64,000 nucleotides of DNA from Dehalococcoides mccartyi 195 (GTDB taxonomy: Bacteria > Chloroflexota > Dehalococcoidia > Dehalococcoidales > Dehalococcoidaceae). This document shows positions 32,118-39,741 of this stretch, piece by piece; the stretch's first letter is position 1, and every line of letters begins with the position of its first letter. Made by a program: the position numbers and the translations under genes. The notes under the pieces are model-generated. The model was given only the letters and a program-made list of their open reading frames with translations, made no database searches and had not been told where the DNA came from. The DNA is taken from contig NC_002936.3 in NCBI RefSeq assembly GCF_000011905.1, forward strand, positions 992,001 through 1,056,000. The letters are read 5' to 3'.

Positions 32118-32792
32118 ATGCCTGACTGCCAAAATACCAATCTGCCTGAAATAATACTGGCCTCAGCCTCACCCCGCCGGCAACAGATACTAAGGGAAAT
32201 GGGCTTCACGTTTTCAGTTTGCCCTTCCCAGGCTGAGTTACACCCTGACGGTTCGGTTGCACCCGCCAAATTTGCCACTTTAAATGCCGAAACCAAAGCC
32301 AGAGACATTGCCCGGAATACCAGACAGGGGCTTATCATAGCTGCAGATACAGTAGTGGTGGATACACTAGGCATACTGGGCAAGCCTGCTTCCCCGGAAG
32401 AAGCCCTTAACTACCTGCTCAGGCTGGGCGGTAAAAGCCATACGGTAATAAGCGGCATTTGCTTAATAAATACCCAAAACGGCCAGGTACGCTCCGGCAC
32501 CTGTCAGAGCAGCCTCCATATGCGCCCTTTTACTCCGGCGGAAGCCCAAAGATATGTGGAAAGCGGCCTGCCCATGGACAAAGCCGGTGCCTACGGCATA
32601 CAGGACAGGGAATTTGAACCGGTGGAAAAGATAGAAGGCTGCTATCTGAATGTAGTCGGCCTGCCGGCCTGTACTTTAGTGCGGCTGATGAAAGAAATGG
32701 GCTTTTGCCCGGAACTGCATGATAACTGGCAGCCCGAAGGAGATTGCACCCTTTGCCGTATTTACCGCACCGGTATAAACCAGACCTGTTAA
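32118..32792 (+). CDS. maf: Maf-like nucleoside triphosphate pyrophosphatase
   Basis: A 224-residue Maf/Ham1-fold protein: ILASASPRRQQILREMGF near the start, AAKFATLNAETKARDIA, IIAADTVVVDTLGILGKP and AGAYGIQDREFEPVEKIEGC, which carry the conserved S-R-R, E, K and D residues of the family. It hydrolyses non-canonical or methylated NTPs and was linked to septum arrest. The ATG at 32118 is preferred over a TTG at 32079. This is the first clear chromosomal gene right of the island; the last ~25 residues (CTLCRIYRTG) include a CxxC. Confidence 0.85.
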   Translation: MPDCQNTNLPEIILASASPRRQQILREMGFTFSVCPSQAELHPDGSVAPAKFATLNAETKARDIARNTRQGLIIAADTVVVDTLGILGKPASPEEALNYLLRLGGKSHTVISGICLINTQNGQVRSGTCQSSLHMRPFTPAEAQRYVESGLPMDKAGAYGIQDREFEPVEKIEGCYLNVVGLPACTLVRLMKEMGFCPELHDNWQPEGDCTLCRIYRTGINQTC

Positions 32793-32843
32793 AGGATAAA
32801 TCTACAGCCAGTTAAGCTAAGTGCGCTACCGGTAGAGTAAAAT

Positions 32844-33269
32844 TCAGCCGCTGCCGGCTGTTTCATATTTTTTAAGGCAGCTGCTGCAGATATGATTATG
32901 CAGGCAGATTACCCCGCCGCATTCCGGGCAAGTCCAGCGTTCTTTTTCCCTGTCCAAAAATGCTTCCATCCCGTTTTGTTTCAGGAAGAGTCCATTTTCA
33001 ACCAGGCTGAGGCTGTAACGCAGGCGATACCTTTTATCAATATGGGTAATCAGGCGGCAGGGGAAGGTCTGGCATTCGCCGCAACTCTTCAGCCCGTGTT
33101 CTGCGGCACATGTTTTGATAAGGCAGTTACGGCAACTGGCGGCCTTGGTCGGGCTATCGCTTAAACACCCCGGGCAGGTTTTCTTTTGCATAATATGAGC
33201 CTTGCACCCGAGGCAGTTTATACCGCAGGGGGCAATCATTTCGGGGTCCAAATTTTCAGGCATTTTCAT
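32844..33269 (-). CDS. DUF3795 cysteine-rich protein
   Basis: A 141-residue protein packed with cysteine pairs: APCGINCLGCKAHI, KTCPGCLSDSP, CRNCLIKTCA, KSCGECQTFPC and a C-terminal zinc-ribbon (TCPECGGVIC, then CSSC). This matches DUF3795 proteins of anaerobes, which probably bind metal or an iron-sulfur cluster; function unknown. The ATG at 33269 follows GGTGG; an in-frame GTG at 33278 is possible. It converges with maf. Confidence 0.7.
   Translation of the reverse strand: MKMPENLDPEMIAPCGINCLGCKAHIMQKKTCPGCLSDSPTKAASCRNCLIKTCAAEHGLKSCGECQTFPCRLITHIDKRYRLRYSLSLVENGLFLKQNGMEAFLDREKERWTCPECGGVICLHNHICSSCLKKYETAGSG
32845..32873 (+). terminator. Terminator after maf
   Basis: CAGCCG-CTGC-CGGCTG (32845-32860) is followed by TTTCATATTTTTT. 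It overlaps the 3' end of the converging DUF3795 gene. Confidence 0.4.
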
Positions 33270-33337
33270 ATAAACCACCCCGCAAAATAATCCGGCAAAA
33301 ACGCCGACAAGGTTTATTTTGCCAGCCCGGCAGGTAT

Positions 33338-35038
33338 TCAGCCAACATGATTATAACGGTTGGTAATAGGCAAACGGCGGTCACGCCCGAAGGCTTTGGG
33401 AGTGATTTTTATACCCGGAGGAGCCTGACGGCGTTTATATTCACTCCGGTCTACCATTTTGACCACCCGCTTAACAATGCTTTCCTCAAACCCCAAAGCC
33501 ACAATCTGGTCTATGCTTTTATCCTGCTCCACATAAGCCTCCAGAATAGGGTCAAGCAATTCATAAGGAGGCAAAGAATCAGTATCAAGCTGGTTGGGTT
33601 TAAGTTCGGCAGACGGCGGTTTAGTGAGCACATTATGGGGTATCAGCTCAAAGCCGGCTGATTTATTACGGTTGTGAGCCAGGCGGTAAACCAGCACCTT
33701 GGGAACATCCTTGATAATGGCAAAACCGCCGGCCATATCACCATACAGGGTACTGTAGCCGATAGCGGTTTCGCTTTTATTGCTGGTATTAAGCACCAGC
33801 CAGTGAAATTTATTGGAAAGGGCCATAAGCAGATTGCCCCGGATACGCGCCTGAATATTTTCTTCGGTAGTGTCAGTTTCAGTTCCGGCAAATACCTCTG
33901 AAAGGGTACTCAGAAAGGATTTGAAAATGGGGTCTATGGGGATTTGCAGGGTTTTTATACCCAGGTTTTCCGCCAGACGCAAACTGTCTGAAATACTGCC
34001 TGCGGAAGAATAACGGGAGGGCATAATAACCCCCACTACATTATCCGCACCTAAGGCATCTGTGGCTATAGCAGCTACCAGACTGGAATCTATCCCCCCG
34101 GAAAGACCGATAACCACCTTCTTAAAGCCGTTTTTATTTATGTAATCTTTAGTACCCAGTAAAAGCGCCTGATAAACCTCTGCATCAGCATCCAGAGGGA
34201 CACTGTCACTATTTTCAAACGGCAGTTTTGGTTCACTAAGACCTGATGCTGAAACAAAGATAGAGTCCGGGATTTCAGTGCTCATATCTCCTTGCCGGGT
34301 TAAAGCCGGTATATCCAGGTCCAGCACCAGCAAATCTTCCTGAAACTGTTTTCCCCTTAACACCAGATTGCCAGTATAGTCAAAAACATTGCTGGCACCG
34401 TCAAATACCAGCTCATCCTGACCGCCCACCATATTGGTATAGGCAATATAGACCCGGTTTTCCCGGGCGCGGTCTGAGAGCATCTTTTCACGCTGGTTTC
34501 TTTTGCCAAAATGATAGGGCGAAGCACTGATATTGATAATCAGCTCCGCCCCTTTGTTGGACTGAGCGGTAGACGGGCCTGAGGCAAACCAGATATCTTC
34601 ACAGATATTCACCCCCACCCGAAGCCCGCAGATTGTATACACAGGGCAGCGGTTACCCGGCAGAAAATAACGGTTCTCATCAAACACGCCGTAATTAGGC
34701 AGGAATATTTTATGATAACTGTCAATCAGGCTGGCATTATGAATAATGGCGGCAGAGTTATGCAGACCGTTATGGGAATCCACATACCCCACAATAACCG
34801 TAATACCCTCTGAGGCTTTGATAACAGAGTCAAGCGAGTGAAGATTACCTTCAACAAAACGGGGTTTATGGAGTAAATCTTCGGGCGGATAGCCGCAGAT
34901 GGCCAGTTCGGGAAAAACTATTACGTCTGCGCCAAGTGAACGAGCCTCTTGAATATGGCGGATAATACAGGCCGTATTCCCGGCCAAATCACCCACCACG
35001 CTATCAATTTGTGCCATTGCTAAACGCAATTTCCCCAT
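33338..35038 (-). CDS. nadE: Glutamine-dependent NAD+ synthetase
   Basis: A 566-residue two-domain enzyme that amidates nicotinic acid adenine dinucleotide to NAD+. Residues 1-260 are a nitrilase-fold glutaminase with the triad Glu (VFPELAICGYPPEDL), Lys (HKIFLPNYG) and Cys (GVNICEDIW). The C-terminal half is an N-type ATP pyrophosphatase synthetase with the loop VIGLSGGIDSSLVAAI. The ATG at 35038 has GAGGGA close upstream; the longer open frame to 35089 runs into the glnA terminator hairpin. The glutamine requirement fits the neighbouring nitrogen genes. Confidence 0.9.
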   Translation of the reverse strand: MGKLRLAMAQIDSVVGDLAGNTACIIRHIQEARSLGADVIVFPELAICGYPPEDLLHKPRFVEGNLHSLDSVIKASEGITVIVGYVDSHNGLHNSAAIIHNASLIDSYHKIFLPNYGVFDENRYFLPGNRCPVYTICGLRVGVNICEDIWFASGPSTAQSNKGAELIINISASPYHFGKRNQREKMLSDRARENRVYIAYTNMVGGQDELVFDGASNVFDYTGNLVLRGKQFQEDLLVLDLDIPALTRQGDMSTEIPDSIFVSASGLSEPKLPFENSDSVPLDADAEVYQALLLGTKDYINKNGFKKVVIGLSGGIDSSLVAAIATDALGADNVVGVIMPSRYSSAGSISDSLRLAENLGIKTLQIPIDPIFKSFLSTLSEVFAGTETDTTEENIQARIRGNLLMALSNKFHWLVLNTSNKSETAIGYSTLYGDMAGGFAIIKDVPKVLVYRLAHNRNKSAGFELIPHNVLTKPPSAELKPNQLDTDSLPPYELLDPILEAYVEQDKSIDQIVALGFEESIVKRVVKMVDRSEYKRRQAPPGIKITPKAFGRDRRLPITNRYNHVG

Positions 35039-35052
35039 ACTTCCCTCATATA

Positions 35053-35102
35053 TAAAAAACAGGGTCTGGTATAGGCTATTGTAACCCATTTACCAGACCC
35101 TG
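35053..35102 (-). terminator. Terminator after glnA
   Basis: A perfect 12-bp stem, CAGGGTCTGGTA (35060-35071) with TACCAGACCCTG (35091-35102), encloses 19 bases and is followed on the minus strand by TTTTTTATA. It lies 22 bases past the glnA stop and only 22 bases before the nadE start. The loop holds TACAAT on the minus strand, a possible -10 for nadE. Confidence 0.75.
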
Positions 35103-35123
35103 CGCCAATTTATTCAGTAAAGA

Positions 35124-36455
35124 CTAGAGGAGGGGCAAATATCTCTTGAGTTCCCAGTCAGTAACAGCTGCGCTGTACTCAGTCCACTCTATTTTCTTGT
35201 TAGAGATAAATGCCTTATGAACATGGTCACCCAGAGCTTCACGCATCAGATCACTGCCCTCGGTCAGCTTCAGGGCTTCCAGCAAGCTGCCGGGCAAAGT
35301 CCCGATGCCGCGTTTGGCACGCTCAGCTTCGTTCATCTCATAAACATTTTCTTCAATGGGGGCGGGAGGAGTCAGTTTTTCCTCAATACCCTTAAGACCG
35401 GAGGCCAGCATAACGCTGAAAGCCAGATAAGGGTTACAGCCCGGGTCAGCCGAGCGGAGCTCTATGCGGGTGGATTTCTCATGTCCCGGCTTGTACTCAG
35501 GTACCCGTACCAGGTCAGCCCGGTTGCGCCGTGCCCAGGAAAGGTATACCGGAGCTTCAAAACCGGGTACCAGACGCTTGTAGGAGTTTATCCACTGGTT
35601 AGTAACTGCGGTAAATTCGGGAGCATATTTAAGGATACCGGCAATATACTGCTTGGCCATAGTAGACAGGTAATAGGAATCTTTGGCATCAAAGAAGGCA
35701 TTTTTGTCACCCTTGAAAAGACTCTGGTGGGTATGCATACCGGAGCCGTTTACCGAACCAACAGGCTTAGGCATAAAGCTGGCATGTAAACCATGACGCA
35801 GAGCCACTTCTTTAACCAGCAATCTATAAGTCATAACATTGTCCGCCATGGTTAAAGCATCAGTATAGCGGATATCAATTTCATGCTGGCTGGGGGCAAC
35901 TTCATGGTGAGCATATTCAACTATGATACCCATGTCCTGCAAAGCCACTATAGTTTCGCGGCGAAGGTCGGTGGCCAAATCACGGGGAGTCAGGTCAAAA
36001 TAGCCGCCTTCATCTAAAAACTCGGTTGATCGGTCATTCTTGAAGTAAAAATACTCCAGTTCAGGCCCGACATAGAATGTAAAACCCATATCAGCCGCTT
36101 TTTTCAAGTTCCTCTTCAGGACATAGCGGGGATCACCCTCAAACTGCTCGCCGGACGGGTGTTTGATATCGCAAAACATACGTCCAACCTGATATTCACC
36201 ATTTGACCAGGGCATAATCCGGAAAGTATCCGGGTCAGGCAAGGCCAACATGTCAGATTCATCTATGCGGGCATAACCTTCAATAGAAGAACCGTCCAAA
36301 CCCATGCCGTCTTCCAAAGCCCTTTCAAGCTCGTTATAGGCAATGGAATAACTTTTCAGGGTGCCCAAAATATCAGTAAACCACAGGCGAATAAACCGTA
36401 CATTATGATCCTTAGCCGTTTTAAGAACGTACTCTACAGATTCTGCCCTCGTCAT
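35124..36455 (-). CDS. glnA: Glutamine synthetase, type I
   Basis: A 443-residue GSI enzyme forming glutamine from glutamate, ammonium and ATP. Visible are LWFTDILGTLKS, GMGLDGSSIEGYARI, the substrate region YVGPELEYFYF, PVGSVNGSGMHTHQSL and the glutamate-binding NRADLVRVPEY. The length matches the short GSI-alpha type without the adenylylation insertion seen in enterobacterial (GSI-beta) enzymes, so control is likely by transcription or by feedback. A GlnR-type motif lies at 36527-36564 and a palindrome at 36481-36497. Confidence 0.93.
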   Translation of the reverse strand: MTRAESVEYVLKTAKDHNVRFIRLWFTDILGTLKSYSIAYNELERALEDGMGLDGSSIEGYARIDESDMLALPDPDTFRIMPWSNGEYQVGRMFCDIKHPSGEQFEGDPRYVLKRNLKKAADMGFTFYVGPELEYFYFKNDRSTEFLDEGGYFDLTPRDLATDLRRETIVALQDMGIIVEYAHHEVAPSQHEIDIRYTDALTMADNVMTYRLLVKEVALRHGLHASFMPKPVGSVNGSGMHTHQSLFKGDKNAFFDAKDSYYLSTMAKQYIAGILKYAPEFTAVTNQWINSYKRLVPGFEAPVYLSWARRNRADLVRVPEYKPGHEKSTRIELRSADPGCNPYLAFSVMLASGLKGIEEKLTPPAPIEENVYEMNEAERAKRGIGTLPGSLLEALKLTEGSDLMREALGDHVHKAFISNKKIEWTEYSAAVTDWELKRYLPLL

Positions 36456-36480
36456 TTCTAACGTATCTCCTTTTATTGCC

Positions 36481-36497
36481 GGGGAAATATTTTCCCC
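36481..36497 (-). promoter_or_regulatory. Palindrome upstream of glnA
   Basis: GGGGAAATATTTTCCCC, a perfect 7-bp inverted repeat around 3 bases, begins 26 bases before the glnA ATG. It may be an operator or a leader hairpin. Confidence 0.4.
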
Positions 36498-36526
36498 AAA
36501 TCAGTTGTTTAGTCTACCAGTTATAT

Positions 36527-36564
36527 ATTTCAGCATTATTTCGTATTTGTTTCAGTGATGTTAC
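36527..36564 (-). promoter_or_regulatory. Predicted GlnR-like binding site, glnA
   Basis: On the minus strand: GTAAC-N6-GAAAC-N6-GAAAT-N6-GAAAT, four 5-base elements at exact 11-base steps. Actinobacterial GlnR binds GTnAC-N6-GaAAC repeats. Comparable arrays are found before amtB and before the glutamate synthase operon. Confidence 0.6.
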
Positions 36565-36576
36565 GGCACGTATGGC

Positions 36577-36915
36577 TTAGACAGCCTCGCTGCCTGTTTC
36601 ACCTGTACGAATCCGCACCACCTGCTCAACTGGCATTATGAATATTTTACCATCTCCGATACGTCCTGTCCGGGCAGCCTTGACGATGGCATCAACTGCA
36701 ACCTGGCAATCATCATCGTGGCAAATCATCTCCAGTTTCAGCTTCGGCAGAAACTCTACCCGGTATTCACCTACTCTCCACTGAAGCGGAACACCCTTTT
36801 GCTTTCCGCGTCCGCTGACTTCGGTGACAGTCAACCCGGCAAAACCTGCCAGTTCCAATGCTTTTCTAACCGGTTCCAATCTTTCTTCGCGGATAATGGC
36901 TTCTATCTTTTTCAT
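36577..36915 (-). CDS. glnB: Nitrogen regulatory protein P-II (GlnB/GlnK)
   Basis: A 112-residue PII trimer subunit that senses ATP/ADP and 2-oxoglutarate. The family pattern is clear: MKKIEAIIREERLEPVRKAL, TVTEVSGRGKQKG, VEFLPKLKLEMICHD and RTGRIGDGKIFIMPVEQVVRIRTGE. In the T-loop the position of the uridylylated Tyr51 of enterobacterial PII appears to hold Trp (PLQWRVGEY), so control by uridylylation is unlikely. The start overlaps the amtB stop by 4 bases; AmtB-PII binding at the membrane is the expected partnership. Confidence 0.92.
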   Translation of the reverse strand: MKKIEAIIREERLEPVRKALELAGFAGLTVTEVSGRGKQKGVPLQWRVGEYRVEFLPKLKLEMICHDDDCQVAVDAIVKAARTGRIGDGKIFIMPVEQVVRIRTGETGSEAV

Positions 36916-38138
36916 CTTAAACTCCCACCATAAGCCCGTTCAGAGTGCTGGGCAATATCAAGCCCTATCATTTCTTCGGGTTCTTTGACCCGCAGGCCTA
37001 CCAGCTTATCTACCACCTTGGCAATTATGAAGCTGCCCACGAAGGCAAAGCCGCCTGTAACAGCCACACCCAAAGCTTGTTTAAGGAACAGTTCCACGTT
37101 ACCGGACAACAGACCGTCAGCACCGGCAGAGTTTACCGCCACGCTGGCAAAGATACCTGTTGCCAAAGCACCCCAGATACCGCCTACACCGTGTACTGCC
37201 ATAACATCCAGTGAATCATCAAATCCGCGTTTCATCTTGAATATCATAGCACCGTAGCAAACCAGAGCTGCCACCGCACCGATAGCGATAGCCGCCAAAG
37301 GTGTTACAAAACCAGCCGCAGGGGTAATGGCTACCAAACCGGCAACTGCACCGGTAACTGCACCCAGAAGCGACGGCCGGCGATGACGCCAACTAAGGAA
37401 TATCCAGCACAGAGCTGCACTGGCAGCCGCAGTGTTAGTAGTAACAAAAGCATTTGAAGCCAGACCACCGGCAGTTAAAGCGCTGCCGCCGTTGAAACCG
37501 AACCAACCGAACCAGAGCAGAGCCGCACCCAGCATAACCATGGGCAGGTTATTGGGTTCCATCTGTTCTTTAAGGAAACCGCGGCGGGCACCCAGTGCCA
37601 ATACCAAAGCCATTGCAGAAACACCAGCGTTGATGTGTACAACAGTACCGCCGGCAAAGTCCAAAACACCCAGATTGAATAACCAACCACCATCACCCCA
37701 GACCCAGTGGGCAATGGGCGAATAGATAAGGCAAAGCCAGAGTGCCCCAAACAGGAGCAAAGCACTAAAGCGGATTCTCTCTACTACCGCACCGGTAATA
37801 AGGGCCAGAGAGATAATGGCAAACATACCCTGGAACATCATGAAGGCCAGATGAGGTACTGTGGTAGCATAAGTGTCAGATGGATCTTGCCCCACACCAT
37901 TTAAACCCAGGAAGTTCAGACCGCCTACCAGACCGTTGATATCGTTACCGAAACCAAGACTGTAGCCGATCAAAACCCAGAGCACTCCACCCAGAGCCAT
38001 AGCCCCAAAGCTCATCATAAGGGTGGAAACCAGATTTTTGCGCCGGACCATGCCTCCGTAAAACAGAGCCACGCCCGGAGTCATCAGCATGACCAGAGCG
38101 GTAGAGACAAGTAACCAAGTCGTATCGCCGCTGTCCAT
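36912..38138 (-). CDS. amtB: Ammonium transporter Amt
   Basis: A 408-residue membrane protein with about 11 transmembrane segments and Amt signatures: TPGVALFYGGMVRRKNLVST near the N-terminus, FDFAGGTVVHINAGVSAM-like sequence (LGVLDFAGGTVVHIN), and DDSLDVMAVHGVGGIWGA near residue 310, which contains one of the pore histidines. The C-terminal tail (KEPEEMIGLDIAQHSERAYG) is the conserved region that docks PII, whose gene follows with a 4-base overlap. Promoter carries a GlnR-like array at 38179-38248. Confidence 0.93.
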   Translation of the reverse strand: MDSGDTTWLLVSTALVMLMTPGVALFYGGMVRRKNLVSTLMMSFGAMALGGVLWVLIGYSLGFGNDINGLVGGLNFLGLNGVGQDPSDTYATTVPHLAFMMFQGMFAIISLALITGAVVERIRFSALLLFGALWLCLIYSPIAHWVWGDGGWLFNLGVLDFAGGTVVHINAGVSAMALVLALGARRGFLKEQMEPNNLPMVMLGAALLWFGWFGFNGGSALTAGGLASNAFVTTNTAAASAALCWIFLSWRHRRPSLLGAVTGAVAGLVAITPAAGFVTPLAAIAIGAVAALVCYGAMIFKMKRGFDDSLDVMAVHGVGGIWGALATGIFASVAVNSAGADGLLSGNVELFLKQALGVAVTGGFAFVGSFIIAKVVDKLVGLRVKEPEEMIGLDIAQHSERAYGGSLR

Positions 38139-38178
38139 AACTAAACCCTCCTTCTGTATTTTTATTACATACAGTTTA

Positions 38179-38248
38179 CCGATGGAAGGTTAACAACAGA
38201 TTAAGTTTATATTGCAATTAAATTAATTTTATATTTCGGGAATATTAC
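38179..38248 (-). promoter_or_regulatory. Predicted GlnR-like binding array, amtB
   Basis: The best pair is GTAAT-N6-GAAAT (38233-38248, minus strand). Weaker elements continue at the same 11-base step toward amtB (TTAAT, GCAAT, TTAAT, TTAAC). The gene lies about 40 bases beyond the array. Confidence 0.5.
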
Positions 38249-38277
38249 GAAATCCAGGGATAAAGGAGACTACAGGG

Positions 38278-38949
38278 TTAAAACCGGCGTTTAAAACGGT
38301 AGCCTATGTTACGCACAGTCTCAACAAAGGTATGGGTCTGGTCTTCTATTTTGCCGCGCAGGCGGGTTATGTGGACATCAACCGTGCGGTCTCCGCCGTA
38401 ATAGTCATAACCCCACACTTTGTTAAGCAAAGCCTCACGCGAAAAAACCCGCCCCCGGTTTTGGGCTAAAAATTTTAAAAGCTCAAATTCACGGAAGGTC
38501 AGGTCAAGCAGCCGCCCTGACAGAGTGACTTCACAGCCAAGGGTATCTATTATGAGGTCACCGGCCCGGATAATACCCGGCTCACTCATGCCCCATTTTT
38601 CAGCCAGCCGCACCAGCCGCACTTTAAGCTCATTTACCGAACCCGGCCAGCGGATAAAGTCATCCAATCCCGGTTTAAGGGCTATTTCTTCGTAATCATC
38701 TGCCGGCAGCAGGCCCATAATAAGGGGGTTTTTGGCTAAGGAAACATTTTCCGGGATTTCCCATTCGGATTCCTCAGTTTTCAGGCTAAGAAAATCCAGC
38801 AGGACAATATCAGGTACAAATTCAGCAAGCAGAGGATAAGCCAAAACAAAAGAGGCCGCCTGTTTTATTTCAAACCGGTCAGCCTCCAGTTCCCTAAGCA
38901 AACTGCCCATTTTTTTAGTATCTGCAGTCACAATAAACAGTTTTAACAA
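38278..38949 (-). CDS. GlnR-like OmpR-family regulator with degenerate receiver
   Basis: A 223-residue orphan response regulator. The receiver lacks the acidic pair after strand 1 (FIVTADTKK) and the conserved Lys-Pro late in the domain (IRWPGSV), although an Asp remains in VLLDFLS. The C-terminal winged helix is canonical: LTFREFELLKFLAQNRGRVFSREALLNKVWGY, then RTVDVHITRLRGKI. Actinobacterial GlnR has the same design and does not need phosphorylation. It ends the glutamate synthase operon next to amtB. No sensor kinase gene is seen nearby, so I propose it as the nitrogen regulator. Confidence 0.75.
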   Translation of the reverse strand: MLKLFIVTADTKKMGSLLRELEADRFEIKQAASFVLAYPLLAEFVPDIVLLDFLSLKTEESEWEIPENVSLAKNPLIMGLLPADDYEEIALKPGLDDFIRWPGSVNELKVRLVRLAEKWGMSEPGIIRAGDLIIDTLGCEVTLSGRLLDLTFREFELLKFLAQNRGRVFSREALLNKVWGYDYYGGDRTVDVHITRLRGKIEDQTHTFVETVRNIGYRFKRRF

Positions 38950-38970
38950 CTGGCCCGCCTTAAGTGTTTC

Positions 38971-39741
38971 TTAATAAGCGTACATTCTGCCATAAGGCCT
39001 GAGATACTTCGGATAAAGCTTGTAGAAAGGCCTGGCAGCTATCTCCTCTGCATTATAACCAAAGTGGAGAGCAAATTCATCAATTAAAGGGCGTAAAGTT
39101 TTCCAATCGGTCTCATCCAGCTCGGCTATAGCCACTTCTTTGCCAAGCTGGTGTTCTTCAACCTTGCCGCTCATATATATTACGCCGCCGTGCATGCCTG
39201 TGCCGATAAAGTTGGCCTTGTGGGTTTCATTTTCCCCAAGACCCAAACCCAGTACTACCAGCACACCTCCGGCCATATACTCCCCCAGAAAGTCCTGGGC
39301 GGTATTCCCGATAACCAGAGACGGTTTTTTATCCTGATAGGCTTTCATATGAATACCGGCACGGTAACCCACATAATCACGCACGAAAAGCTTGCCGCCG
39401 CGGGCAGACATACCGAATATATCCCCGCCATGCCCGTGAACGACAATACAGCCGTTATTTAAAGTATTGCCGCAGCAATCCTGCACATTTCCGTTTACTG
39501 TTATACTGGGGCCATCCATAAAAGCCCCCAGGTCGTTGCCGGGTGTGCCGTTTATGGTTATTTTCAAGTCACCTTTAAGGCTGGTACCGATATAACGCTG
39601 GCCGCAGGCATTGTTAAGTTCCAAAGAGCGGACACCCTGATTTACCAGCTCTGCCAAACGGGTATTAAGCTCACGGTAATAAACACCGTGCAAATTTACA
39701 CAGGCAGTATCCTGGTTTTGTTTCACTTCGATACTAGTCAT
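38971..39741 (-). CDS. Glutamate synthase domain 3 (GXGXG) protein
   Basis: A 256-residue protein equal to the C-terminal beta-helix domain of the large GltB subunit, with GXGXG-type repeats (GTSLKGDLKITINGTPGNDLGAF, GNVQDCCGNTLNNGCIVVHG, GDIFGMSARGGKLFVRD). This part is structural and lines the ammonia tunnel between glutaminase and FMN domains. In archaea and several anaerobes it is a separate gene, as here. It begins directly after the stop of the FMN subunit gene. Confidence 0.85.
   Translation of the reverse strand: MTSIEVKQNQDTACVNLHGVYYRELNTRLAELVNQGVRSLELNNACGQRYIGTSLKGDLKITINGTPGNDLGAFMDGPSITVNGNVQDCCGNTLNNGCIVVHGHGGDIFGMSARGGKLFVRDYVGYRAGIHMKAYQDKKPSLVIGNTAQDFLGEYMAGGVLVVLGLGLGENETHKANFIGTGMHGGVIYMSGKVEEHQLGKEVAIAELDETDWKTLRPLIDEFALHFGYNAEEIAARPFYKLYPKYLRPYGRMYAY

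Noticed and set aside
1-32120. tRNA or tmRNA gene as the integration site, and CRISPR arrays in the island
   Set aside because: I found no cloverleaf, no CCA-ending stem and no regularly spaced repeats. The junction instead encodes RumA-like pieces.
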